Assembly (NCBI GenBank): GCA_947304065.1
Contig: CAMZAI010000057.1
Coordinates: 1-13,466, forward strand
Length of the DNA: 13,466 nt
Direction: 5' to 3'
DNA from: an uncultured Clostridia bacterium
GTDB taxonomy: Bacteria; Bacillota; Clostridia; Lachnospirales; Lachnospiraceae
Shown in pieces: positions 1 through 6,889 of this stretch. The notes below the pieces were generated by a model. That model was given only the letters and a program-made list of their open reading frames with translations. It searched no databases and had not been told where the DNA came from. Position numbers and translations under genes: made by a program. Numbering within the stretch: position 1 is the stretch's first letter; each line of letters opens with the position of its first letter.

Positions 1-1623
1 AAGCATACCCAGCTGCAGGATACCTTCGGCGTTAATATGCTCGCGCTCGTGGACAACGAGCCAAAGATGCTTTCAATCCTTCAGATCCTCGAGCTCTATA
101 TCAAGCATCAGGAAGACGTTGTTACCAGACGTACAAAGTTCGACCTGAACAAAGCCGAAGAGCTCGCCCACATCAAGGAAGGTCTGCTCAAAGCCCTCGA
201 CATTATCGACGAGATTATCGCCCTGATCAGGGCTTCGAAGTCGACTCCCGAGGCAAAGCAGGGCCTCATCGACAGGTTCGGATTTGACGATCCTCAGGCT
301 CAGGCCATTGTAGATATGCGTCTGAGACAGCTGACAGGTCTGGAAAGAGAGAAGCTTGAGGCGGAGTATGCGGAACTGATGGAAAAGATAAAGGAATACA
401 AGGCGATCCTCGGCGACGAGAATATCCTTCTTACCGTAGTCCGCGACGAGGCTGCCGCCATCGGCAACAAATACCGCGACGAGCGCAAGACCTCGATCGG
501 CTTTGACGACGATATTTCCGCAGAGGACCTGGTTCCCGACGACGACACCGTTATCGCGATGACCAGACTCGGCTACATAAAGAGAATGACGCCCGACAAC
601 TTCAAGGCTCAGCACCGCGGAGGCAAGGGCATCAAGGGCATGTCGATCATCGACGATGACTTCATCGAAGAGCTCTTCATGACGACGAACCATCACTTTA
701 TCCTGTTCTTCACGAACCAGGGACGTGTTTACAGACTGAAGGCTTACGAGATCCCGGAGGCGTCGCGTACCTCGAGAGGCACCGCGATCGTCAACCTGCT
801 CCAGCTTCAGCCGGACGAGCATGTTTCTGCCACTATCACCGTACGCGGCTTCGATTTCGACAGCTACCTGCTGATGGCGACAAAAGGCGGAATCATCAAG
901 ACCACGAGACTTTCCGAATATGCGAATATCCGTAAGGTCGGCCTTATCGCTATCACACTGCGCGAGGGCGACGAACTGATCGGCGTTAAGTGCACGGACG
1001 AGAAGCAGGACGTAATGCTCATTACGAGAAAGGGTATGTCGATCCGCTTCAACGAGTTGGATGTACGCGTTACCGGACGTCAGTCGATCGGCGTTATCGG
1101 AATCAATCTTGACGATGACGACGAAGTAGTTGCGATGCAGCTGACCGAGCAGGGCAAGTATCTGCTCACCGTTTCGGAGCTCGGTTACGGAAAGCTTACT
1201 CCTCTCACCGAGTTCAATTCGCAGCACCGTGCGGGAAAGGGCGTTCATTGCTACAAGATCATGGATAAGAGCGGACCGCTTGTCGGCGCGAAGATCCTTG
1301 ATACAGAGAATGATATAATCATCATTACGAACGCGGGCACAGTGATCCGTCTGCAGCTCTCCGATGTAAGGATCTGCGGCAGGAGCACCACGGGCGTTAA
1401 GCTGATCAATCTTGACGCTGAGAAGAACACCAAGGTTGCCCGTATCGCAAGAGTTCGCGAGACCGAAGAGGACGCGGAGACCAACGCCGGAATGTCGGGC
1501 GAGGTGCTTACCGCAGTTCCGCTCGATGACGACGAGGAAGAGGATTCCGAGGAAGAGAAGGCTACGCTTCATTCCGAAGAGTTTGACGACAGCGTCGGAT
1601 CGGACGAGTCGGGCGACGAATAA
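1..1623 (+). CDS. gyrA: DNA gyrase subunit A, C-terminal part (5' end outside window)
   Basis: GyrA is the breakage-reunion subunit of the A2B2 gyrase that introduces negative supercoils. The reading frame is open from base 1, and its first residues, KHTQLQDTFGVNMLALVD, match the end of the GyrA core, so the catalytic tyrosine region lies upstream of the window. In fragment numbering (residue 1 at base 1), the coiled-coil tower follows at about 25-80, the MRLRQLTGLE C-gate segment at about 106-115, and the beta-pinwheel from about 180. The GyrA box is QHRGGKG at 204-210 (bases 610-630). This supports GyrA over ParC, although the second residue is His rather than the Arg or Asn seen in well-known gyrases. 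A second box-like repeat, QHRAGKG, lies at 408-414. The last 30 or so residues (from about 509) are rich in Asp and Glu, a regulatory tail found in many gyrases. TAA ends the gene at 1621-1623. Family assignment is firm. Confidence 0.96.
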   Translation, partial: KHTQLQDTFGVNMLALVDNEPKMLSILQILELYIKHQEDVVTRRTKFDLNKAEELAHIKEGLLKALDIIDEIIALIRASKSTPEAKQGLIDRFGFDDPQAQAIVDMRLRQLTGLEREKLEAEYAELMEKIKEYKAILGDENILLTVVRDEAAAIGNKYRDERKTSIGFDDDISAEDLVPDDDTVIAMTRLGYIKRMTPDNFKAQHRGGKGIKGMSIIDDDFIEELFMTTNHHFILFFTNQGRVYRLKAYEIPEASRTSRGTAIVNLLQLQPDEHVSATITVRGFDFDSYLLMATKGGIIKTTRLSEYANIRKVGLIAITLREGDELIGVKCTDEKQDVMLITRKGMSIRFNELDVRVTGRQSIGVIGINLDDDDEVVAMQLTEQGKYLLTVSELGYGKLTPLTEFNSQHRAGKGVHCYKIMDKSGPLVGAKILDTENDIIIITNAGTVIRLQLSDVRICGRSTTGVKLINLDAEKNTKVARIARVRETEEDAETNAGMSGEVLTAVPLDDDEEEDSEEEKATLHSEEFDDSVGSDESGDE

Positions 1624-1638
1624 TATTGACTAAGATTT

Positions 1639-1672
1639 CAGACCCTCCGGGATTTGCTTCCGGGAGGGTCTG
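1639..1672 (+). terminator. Hairpin after gyrA, probable terminator
   Basis: A perfect 10-bp stem, CAGACCCTCC (1639-1648) with GGAGGGTCTG (1663-1672), encloses a 14-base loop, 15 bases after the gyrA stop. The bases that follow are TGTGTAAG rather than a clean T run. The nearest T6 is at 1688-1693, directly in front of the next start codon. Termination may therefore be partial, letting some gyrA transcripts continue into the fumarase genes. I see no convincing promoter in the 70-base gap. Confidence 0.55.
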
Positions 1673-1693
1673 TGTGTAAGGGGCGGATTTTTT

Positions 1694-2602
1694 ATGAGGA
1701 CGATCGATGTAAATATGATCGCGGACGCGATCGCCGAAATGTGTGTACAGGCCAATCTTTCACTGACTCCCGATATGCTCGCCGCCATAGGCGGAGCAGC
1801 GAAGAGCGAGACCTCGGAGCTGGGTGCGAATATCATGGGCCAGTTGCAGGAAAACCTGAAGATAGCGGGAGAAGAGAGGATACCGATCTGCCAGGATACC
1901 GGAATGGCAGTTGTCTTCGTAAGGGTCGGCCAGGACGTGCATTTTGAAGGCGGAAGTCTGAAAAACGCGATAAACAGAGGAGTAAGACGAGGCTATACCG
2001 ACGGGTATCTCAGGAAATCGGTGGTTTCCGATCCGCTTCTTCGCGAGAATACCGATGACAACACCCCCGCGATCATCCATTATGAGATCACCGACGGCGA
2101 CAAAGTCGAACTGACCGTGGCGCCGAAGGGCTTCGGAAGCGAGAATATGAGCCGTGTGTTCATGCTCAAGCCCGCGGAGGGCATCGACGGAGTAAAGAAC
2201 GCCGTGATCACCGCGGTGAAGGACGCGGGCGCCAACGCCTGTCCGCCCATGGTAGTAGGCGTCGGGATCGGAGGAGACTTTGAAAAATGCGCGCTCCTTG
2301 CGAAAAAGGCTCTGACGAACGGACTGAATTCGGTGCATTCGTACTATGAGGACAGTGATGAGTTTAAGGATACGACCGGTGCGAAAGCCGGCAGAAAGCA
2401 GCCGGATGCGGGATATCTTGAGGAGCTTCGGAAGGACCTGTTCAGCGCTCTGAACGCGCTCGGCATCGGACCCGGAGGCATGGGAGGAAAAAATACGGTA
2501 TTGGGCGTCAACATTGAGACCTATCCCACGCATATTGCGGGACTTCCCGTTGCGATAAATATCTGCTGCCATGTGAACAGACACGTCAGGAGGGTTTTGT
2601 GA
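1694..2602 (+). CDS. fumA: Class I fumarate hydratase, alpha subunit
   Basis: This is the alpha half of the oxygen-sensitive [4Fe-4S] fumarase of two-subunit bacteria, which interconverts fumarate and malate in the cytoplasm. It is homologous to the N-terminal part of E. coli FumA and to the tartrate dehydratase alpha subunit TtdA. Three cysteines sit in the expected cluster contexts: C66 in CQDTG, C183 in NACPP, and C292 in ICCHVNRH. Other family marks are GFGSENMS (about 147-154), GIGPGGMGGKNT (257-268) and ETYPTHIAGLPVA (275-287). At 302 residues it is about 20 longer than usual for this subunit. The extra sequence appears to lie at about 210-236, after the LAKKAL helix. The start is ATG 1694, with an AAGGGG ribosome site about 10 bases upstream. 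The beta subunit follows with a one-base overlap. Tartrate or another hydroxyacid cannot be excluded as substrate from sequence alone. Confidence 0.93.
   Translation: MRTIDVNMIADAIAEMCVQANLSLTPDMLAAIGGAAKSETSELGANIMGQLQENLKIAGEERIPICQDTGMAVVFVRVGQDVHFEGGSLKNAINRGVRRGYTDGYLRKSVVSDPLLRENTDDNTPAIIHYEITDGDKVELTVAPKGFGSENMSRVFMLKPAEGIDGVKNAVITAVKDAGANACPPMVVGVGIGGDFEKCALLAKKALTNGLNSVHSYYEDSDEFKDTTGAKAGRKQPDAGYLEELRKDLFSALNALGIGPGGMGGKNTVLGVNIETYPTHIAGLPVAINICCHVNRHVRRVL
2588..2593 (+). promoter_or_regulatory. Ribosome binding site deciding the fumarase beta start
   Basis: AGGAGG at 2588-2593 lies inside the end of the alpha gene. It is 8 bases from ATG 2602 and only 5 bases from an in-frame GTG at 2599. 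The spacing favours ATG 2602, which shares its A with the alpha-subunit TGA stop. This layout suggests translational coupling of the two subunits. Confidence 0.7.
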
Positions 2603-3198
2603 TGATCAGGCATATCAGGCTTCCGTTTACAAAAGAAACGCTCGCGCAGATAAAGTGCGGTGACATCCTGTACCTTACCGGGACTGTTTACACCGCAAGA
2701 GACGCAGCGCACAAGCGTATGTACGACGCGATCTGCGAGTACAGGGACAGTCATAAGGACGATCTTTTTGAAGAAACGCTTACCGGGAAGAAGCTGCTCG
2801 AAGAGGGCGTTCTTCCGATAGACATTGAAGGCGCGGTACTTTACTATCTCGGTCCCACGCCCGCCGCACCCGGACAGGTCATCGGATCGGCCGGTCCCAC
2901 GACCTCGGGGCGCATGGACAAATACACGCCCACACTTCTGGACCTCGGGCTGACCGGCATGATCGGCAAGGGCAGAAGGACAGAAGAAGTCAGGGCGTCG
3001 ATAGAAAGAGACGGAGCAATCTATATGGGAGCCACCGGAGGCGCAGGCGCGCTGCTCTCGAAGTGCATAAAAGAGTGCGAGACCGTGGCTTATGAGGATC
3101 TCGGAACAGAGGCGGTCCGGAAGCTCTATGTCGAAGATTTTCCGGTGACTGTGCTTATCGATTCGGAGGGAAAGGTATATGAGTACGGGAAGGAATAA
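2602..3198 (+). CDS. fumB: Class I fumarate hydratase, beta subunit
   Basis: This is the beta half of the two-subunit class I fumarase, equivalent to the C-terminal domain of FumA and to TtdB. It forms the rest of the substrate pocket around the alpha-subunit iron-sulfur cluster. The 198-residue protein shows the typical order: GDILYLTGTVYTARDAAHKR (20-39), GPTTSGRMD (98-106), YTPTLLDLGLTGMIGKG (108-124), GGAGALL (146-152), and the C-terminal VEDFPVTVLIDSEG (177-190). The GPTTS-R-MD motif is the main signature of this subunit. Length is normal for the family. The start chosen is ATG 2602; GTG 2599 is possible but too close to the AGGAGG. The last 20 bases overlap the next gene, so the fumarase pair and that membrane protein are probably on one transcript. 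Confidence 0.93.
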   Translation: MIRHIRLPFTKETLAQIKCGDILYLTGTVYTARDAAHKRMYDAICEYRDSHKDDLFEETLTGKKLLEEGVLPIDIEGAVLYYLGPTPAAPGQVIGSAGPTTSGRMDKYTPTLLDLGLTGMIGKGRRTEEVRASIERDGAIYMGATGGAGALLSKCIKECETVAYEDLGTEAVRKLYVEDFPVTVLIDSEGKVYEYGKE

Positions 3199-5125
3199 AG
3201 ATACCGCGGCGGATGTACTGTTAAAGCTTGCTCTTTTCGCGGCGACTCTCGGATGGGGACTGCTCTTTGCCCTCAGGCTTAACGTTCCGCCTGTGGTGGA
3301 CGAGGTCGGGACCGTTTCGAATACGGCGCTGCTGATGGGCTGGGACTGGTCCGAAACGGCGTATGCGATGGGCGGCAGCTATTTTAAATACGGCTTTGCG
3401 CTGCTGTATTATCCTCTCGCGCTTTTAATTGAGGATTCCTATGTTTTGTACAAGTCCATGCTCGCGCTCAATATGGTCTTCCTTGCGCTGATCCCCGTAT
3501 TTACCTATGACATCTGCCACAGACATGTCGGAAGCGACAAGGCGGAGAGCACCATGCTCTCGATCATGATGGCGGTATTTCCTTCGACGGTGCTCTACAT
3601 GACCTACTCGAAGGCCGATGTGATCCTGATATTCCTGCCGTTCCCCATCGTTTATCTGATGCTTGAGCTTGGGCAGCTGCGCACAAAGGGCGTCGAGCCC
3701 GCGCTCGCGAAGAAGAATAAGCGCAGGAGAGTATGGCTTTCGATACTGCTCGCGACGCTTACGATGTATGCCTATATGTCTCATACCAGAGGCGTAGTGA
3801 TCGTGCTCGCGGTGGTTTTTGCCGTGATCTTCATCAGGATATTCTGCAGGATACCTACAGTCGAATATATTTCGTTCCTGGGTGTTTCGGGACTTTTATA
3901 CTATGTCGACACACGCGCTGCCGCTTACTTTAAAAATGCGATCTACGGCGTATACGGTACGGCTTATTCCAGCGCCGAGAGCTATGATTTTGAGACGCTT
4001 AAGCTGATATTTACGAAAGACGGCATCGGACCGTTCGCAAAGCTGGTCGCCGGAACCGCGTTTAATTCGCTGGTATCGAGCTACGGACTGGCCGCGATCG
4101 CGATGATCGGCGGGATAATACTGTTTTTCCGCTATCTTCGAAGCCGCTCCGCCGCGACGGACGGCGAGATGATACTTACGGTATTTACGGTGCTTTTGTT
4201 CCTCGGAACATTTGCGATGAGCTGTATCTACTTCTTCCCTTACATCTATCCGTATTTTACCGGAGAGAACATGAGGCGCGCGGACTGGCTGGTCTACGGC
4301 CGCTATACTGCATGCTCGGCGGGACTTGCGGTACTGCTCGGACTTTTGCTGCTGATCCGGAAGATGAAGGCAAAGGGGATTGTTACCAAACTGCTCTCGA
4401 TCGCCGCATATGCGGGCGTCTTCGTTGTATTCATCATCAAGACCGCGCCGCATATCGAGGGAGTCAGCGCGGTTATGCGTAATTTCATACAGCTGTGCAC
4501 CTTCTTTACGCTGAACAGCTACGGCATCACAAGTACCGTCCTGACTGACCCTGTGTCAGCTTTTGTCAAGGCCGGTCTGCTGGGAGCGGGCGCCGGTCTG
4601 CTTTTGATCGCGATCTCATTTATCACGGACAGCGAGCGGAGGCTGAAAGCAGCGTTCATCACTGTGATCTTTACGATACTATCGATCACGCTGACCTGCA
4701 TCAATTACAGCAAGATCCGCATCAGCCGCGACGAAGTGCTGAAATCCTGGATCGAGCAGCCCTGCGGAGTGCTCGAGGATGTAAAGGAGCTGGCAGGCGA
4801 GTATCCGGTGCTCGTGGACGCTTCAGCTAAGAGCATCAAGCATTACCAGTTCGTATGCAAGGAATTCACTCTCGGCAGCTCGATCACAAAGACGGCTGAG
4901 GCGAAGAACTGCTTTATCATTGCCAAAAAGAAGTATTTCGTAAAGGATTTCTATGACAATGATTACTATGTCTTCGACGATTTTGACTACGCGGGCGCCA
5001 ATAAAGACATCGTTTACATCAAGGGAAAAGAGCTGGCCGAAAGGCTGAGGGAAATGGGTTATTCCATTTCCGAATACGAAGGAAAGCTGAAGGCTTCTCC
5101 CGAATCGGACAATTCAATAGGCTAA
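3179..5125 (+). CDS. Polytopic membrane protein, GT-C glycosyltransferase-like (paralogue 1)
   Basis: This 648-residue protein is not a named family that I recognise, but its build is that of a GT-C type glycosyltransferase, which transfers sugar from a lipid-phosphate donor on the outer face of the membrane. There is a first membrane helix at about 13-33, then a short outer loop with the acidic pair D41-E42 in PPVVDEVGT. About ten more hydrophobic segments follow up to about 505. From about 510 to the end there is a soluble, probably extracytoplasmic domain ending in the motif DFDYAGANKDIVYIKGKEL. HTRG at 202-205 and RADWLVYGRY at 367-376 recur in the second copy at 6890. The start ATG 3179 has GGAGGG 8 bases upstream, inside the fumarase beta gene, with 20 bases of overlap. 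The gene ends six bases before a strong terminator. The role in glycan assembly is inferred from topology and neighbours. Confidence 0.85.
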   Translation: MSTGRNKDTAADVLLKLALFAATLGWGLLFALRLNVPPVVDEVGTVSNTALLMGWDWSETAYAMGGSYFKYGFALLYYPLALLIEDSYVLYKSMLALNMVFLALIPVFTYDICHRHVGSDKAESTMLSIMMAVFPSTVLYMTYSKADVILIFLPFPIVYLMLELGQLRTKGVEPALAKKNKRRRVWLSILLATLTMYAYMSHTRGVVIVLAVVFAVIFIRIFCRIPTVEYISFLGVSGLLYYVDTRAAAYFKNAIYGVYGTAYSSAESYDFETLKLIFTKDGIGPFAKLVAGTAFNSLVSSYGLAAIAMIGGIILFFRYLRSRSAATDGEMILTVFTVLLFLGTFAMSCIYFFPYIYPYFTGENMRRADWLVYGRYTACSAGLAVLLGLLLLIRKMKAKGIVTKLLSIAAYAGVFVVFIIKTAPHIEGVSAVMRNFIQLCTFFTLNSYGITSTVLTDPVSAFVKAGLLGAGAGLLLIAISFITDSERRLKAAFITVIFTILSITLTCINYSKIRISRDEVLKSWIEQPCGVLEDVKELAGEYPVLVDASAKSIKHYQFVCKEFTLGSSITKTAEAKNCFIIAKKKYFVKDFYDNDYYVFDDFDYAGANKDIVYIKGKELAERLREMGYSISEYEGKLKASPESDNSIG

Positions 5126-5130
5126 ATAAA

Positions 5131-5167
5131 ACGGTCCGCCCTAAACTTAAGGCGGACCGTAATTTTT
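5131..5167. terminator. Bidirectional rho-independent terminator between convergent genes
   Basis: A perfect 10-bp stem, ACGGTCCGCC (5131-5140) with GGCGGACCGT (5151-5160), has a 10-base loop. On the plus strand it is followed by AATTTTTATT. On the minus strand it is followed by TTTTATTT (complement of 5123-5130). It can therefore end both the membrane-protein gene stopping at 5125 and the methyltransferase gene stopping at 5166. Its right edge overlaps the methyltransferase stop codon. Confidence 0.9.
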
Positions 5168-5792
5168 ATTCGGTTACTTCGAGAAGCATCTGGAGCCACG
5201 GAAGGGCTTTCTGGAATTTTACTATGCGGAGCTTTGTGTTTGCGCGGATCATTTTTATGAACTGCCTCTTGCTCCAATGCTGTATATGGCCGGGCGTATT
5301 GCCGAAGTCCTTAAGATAAGCGCCGCGGACCATGTTGAGGATCCTCCAGAGCGGCTCGTTCGGAACAGTGACCAGAATGTACTTTGATGAAACCCGCTCG
5401 AGCTCTTTGAGTGCCTCGGCGGGTTTTTCGATATGCTCGAGAACCTCGCTCACGCAGATCAGTTTGTAGGATGAGGTGTTCGCCTCGATATGATAAATGT
5501 CGCCTGTGTGGAAGTCCACATTGTCAAGCTCAGACGAGCACGCCACTTTCACGATATCGTTGCTGATGTCAAAAGCGTTGATCGGAGAGGTGGGGAAGCT
5601 TTCGCGGATAAATGCCGTGAAATGACCTTCTCCGCAGCCGGCCTCGAGTATCGGAGTTCCGTCCTCGACGTCCGTAAGCCGGAAGAGCTGTCCGACGCGC
5701 TGGAAGAAATTCTTCATGAGCATGCGCTCTATCGGGTTTTTGGTATTGTATTTATCGTAGAAATTGCCCGAAGGGCCGTTAACAGGTGACAT
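5166..5792 (-). CDS. Class I SAM-dependent methyltransferase
   Basis: This 208-residue protein has a Rossmann-fold methyltransferase core. Motif I is ILEAGCGEGHF (48-58), which binds S-adenosylmethionine. The acidic strand-2 end is AFDIS (73-77), GDIY at 97-100 is the next conserved loop, and motif IV/V is CVSEVLEHIEKP (113-124). The stretch TVPNEPLW (142-149), then GNTPGHIQHWSK (164-175), resembles small methyltransferases commonly found in glycosyltransferase clusters. That resemblance is from memory. The acceptor is unknown; a sugar or lipid-linked sugar is the most likely guess. The start ATG (complement of 5790-5792) has AAAGGAA just upstream. The gene lies 30 bases after folD on the same strand and is probably cotranscribed with it, although a role in folate metabolism is not suggested. 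There is no signal peptide or membrane segment. Confidence 0.88.
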   Translation of the reverse strand: MSPVNGPSGNFYDKYNTKNPIERMLMKNFFQRVGQLFRLTDVEDGTPILEAGCGEGHFTAFIRESFPTSPINAFDISNDIVKVACSSELDNVDFHTGDIYHIEANTSSYKLICVSEVLEHIEKPAEALKELERVSSKYILVTVPNEPLWRILNMVRGAYLKDFGNTPGHIQHWSKRQFIKMIRANTKLRIVKFQKALPWLQMLLEVTE

Positions 5793-5822
5793 AGTGTTTC
5801 CTTTCAGATGATTCGTTGCGGA

Positions 5823-6668
5823 TCAAAGCCTTTCGGCGGCTTCGATGACATGCCTGCAGAGGATGGCCGTGGTGACCGACCCCACTCCGCCCGGAACGGG
5901 AGTGATGGCACCGCACGCGGGCTCAACGGAGGCGAAATCGACATCTCCGCACATATTGCCGTCGGCGTCGACATTGATACCGACGTCAATGACAGCCTGC
6001 GAGGCATTGGTATATGATGCATCGACGATACGCGCGCGTCCGGCAGCGACGACCAGGATATCCTTATCGCGGCAAACCGACGGCAGGTCGACGGTCTTTG
6101 TATGGCACATGGTCACGGTAGCGTTTTCCTTCTGGAGAAGCATCGAAACGGGCTTGCCTATTACAAGGCTCCTTCCGATGACCGCGACATTTTTACCGCT
6201 AAGATTGTAACCATAAAACTTAAGAATTTCAATACAACTTTCTGCGGTACAGGGAGCAAAACCTTCACCCCTGCCGGTAAACACATGCGTGAGGGACCGT
6301 TCCGTCATGCAGTCGGCGTCTTTGCGGGCGTCGAGGGCTTCGCATATCTCCGCCTCGTTCAGATGCTTCGGAAGAGGGCGGAACATGAGGCAGCCGTGGA
6401 TATCGGGATCGGAATTGATCTTTGAGATCTCAGCCAGAACTGCCGCCTGATCGGTATCCGCGGGCAGCAGGACCTTACGGACCCCGATTCCTACGGCGTC
6501 GCAGCGTTTTAAGATACCGCGCTCGTAAGCGAGGTCGCTTTCATTTTCACCGACGCGCAGCAGAGCGAGAGTCGGACGGATATTCCTTTCTTTGAGGGCG
6601 GCGCATCTTTTTGCGAGCTCTTCGGTAAGAGCGGCGGCGGCGGGAGCGCCTTTAAGCAGTTGAGCCAT
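5823..6668 (-). CDS. folD: FolD-family methylenetetrahydrofolate dehydrogenase/cyclohydrolase, divergent active site
   Basis: FolD oxidises 5,10-methylene-THF with NADP+ and hydrolyses methenyl-THF to 10-formyl-THF in cytoplasmic one-carbon metabolism. The 281-residue length is normal. The dinucleotide-binding half is canonical: GRSLVIGKPVSMLL (165-178), CHTKT (188-192), VVAAGRARIV (206-215), DVGIN (228-232) and TPVPGGVGSVT (256-266). The folate half is not. After the conserved Y48, the usual YVxxK lysine is replaced by I52 (YERGILKRC), and the usual VQLPLP glutamine is replaced by F96 (LMFRPLP). KDADC at 116-120 stands where KDVDG is usual. I recall similar variants in other Clostridia, so this is probably a real subfamily rather than a damaged gene. 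Its cyclohydrolase activity is in doubt. The start ATG (complement of 6666-6668) has GGAGG at 6676-6680, 7 bases upstream. It is the first gene of a two-gene minus-strand operon. Confidence 0.92.
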   Translation of the reverse strand: MAQLLKGAPAAAALTEELAKRCAALKERNIRPTLALLRVGENESDLAYERGILKRCDAVGIGVRKVLLPADTDQAAVLAEISKINSDPDIHGCLMFRPLPKHLNEAEICEALDARKDADCMTERSLTHVFTGRGEGFAPCTAESCIEILKFYGYNLSGKNVAVIGRSLVIGKPVSMLLQKENATVTMCHTKTVDLPSVCRDKDILVVAAGRARIVDASYTNASQAVIDVGINVDADGNMCGDVDFASVEPACGAITPVPGGVGSVTTAILCRHVIEAAERL

Positions 6669-6705
6669 TCCTGTACCTCCGGATTCTTTGGATTCACACT
6701 AATAC

Positions 6706-6734
6706 ACTATAGCATAACCTTATGATTTGCGGAA
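6706..6734 (-). promoter_or_regulatory. Possible folD promoter with extended -10
   Basis: Read on the minus strand, TGCTATAGT (complement of 6706-6714) fits an extended -10, TGnTATAAT, with one mismatch. The -35 position 17 bases upstream (6729-6734) reads TTCCGC and is poor, which an extended -10 can offset. The predicted transcript start near 6699 would give a leader of about 30 bases holding the folD ribosome site. Confidence 0.4.
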
Positions 6735-6741
6735 GAAGCAG

Positions 6742-6756
6742 TTGTTAACAATTGTT
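6742..6756. repeat. Two overlapping palindromes, operator-like
   Basis: TTGTTAACAA (6742-6751) and AACAATTGTT (6747-6756) are each perfect 10-bp palindromes, and they share five bases. They lie between the folD promoter candidate and the plus-strand promoter. Such an arrangement can bind a dimeric regulator, but the region is AT-rich and chance is possible. Confidence 0.35.
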
Positions 6757-6792
6757 TAATTTCACGGGCGGGGTATTGAAAAGTGCCCGCTA

Positions 6793-6821
6793 TTGTATTT
6801 AAATTATTATTAGTGTATAAT
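6793..6821 (+). promoter_or_regulatory. Probable sigma-A promoter of the glycan operon
   Basis: A perfect -10, TATAAT (6816-6821), is preceded at 17 bases by TTGTAT (6793-6798), inside an AT-rich tract. A second overlapping candidate is TTGAAA (6776-6781), 17 bases, TTAAAT (6799-6804). Transcription would start near 6828 and leave a leader of about 60 bases before the ATG at 6890. A 7-bp inverted repeat, TGCCCGC (6784-6790) and GCGGGCA (6833-6839), brackets the -10 region. Confidence 0.6.
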
Positions 6822-6889
6822 AAGCGCGCTTTGCGGGCAGTTGAGGGGCCGCGGGGCGCATTGAAACGAATATGGTCAGAGGAATATAG

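Noticed and set aside
73..1572. A 499-codon open frame on the minus strand opposite gyrA
   Set aside because: It is fully antisense to a well-conserved GyrA frame, shows no family resemblance and has no ribosome site. Codon bias of gyrA explains its openness.
1624..1693. A fumarase promoter using TTGACT at 1627
   Set aside because: The bases 17 downstream are inside the GC-rich hairpin, and no -10 is visible.
1760..2584. A 274-codon open frame on the minus strand
   Set aside because: It is antisense to the fumarase alpha gene, whose cluster cysteines and motifs are clear, and its product shows no recognisable motif.
2599..2601. GTG as start of fumarase beta
   Set aside because: It lies only 5 bases from AGGAGG, whereas ATG 2602 is at the ideal 8 bases and gives the same frame one residue shorter.
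3896..4453. A minus-strand frame within the first GT-C-like gene
   Set aside because: The plus-strand frame encodes hydrophobic helices conserved in the paralogue, and the antisense product is highly charged and unlike any family.
5490..5789. A plus-strand frame opposite the methyltransferase
   Set aside because: The minus-strand frame contains the full SAM-binding motif set; this one has no motif.
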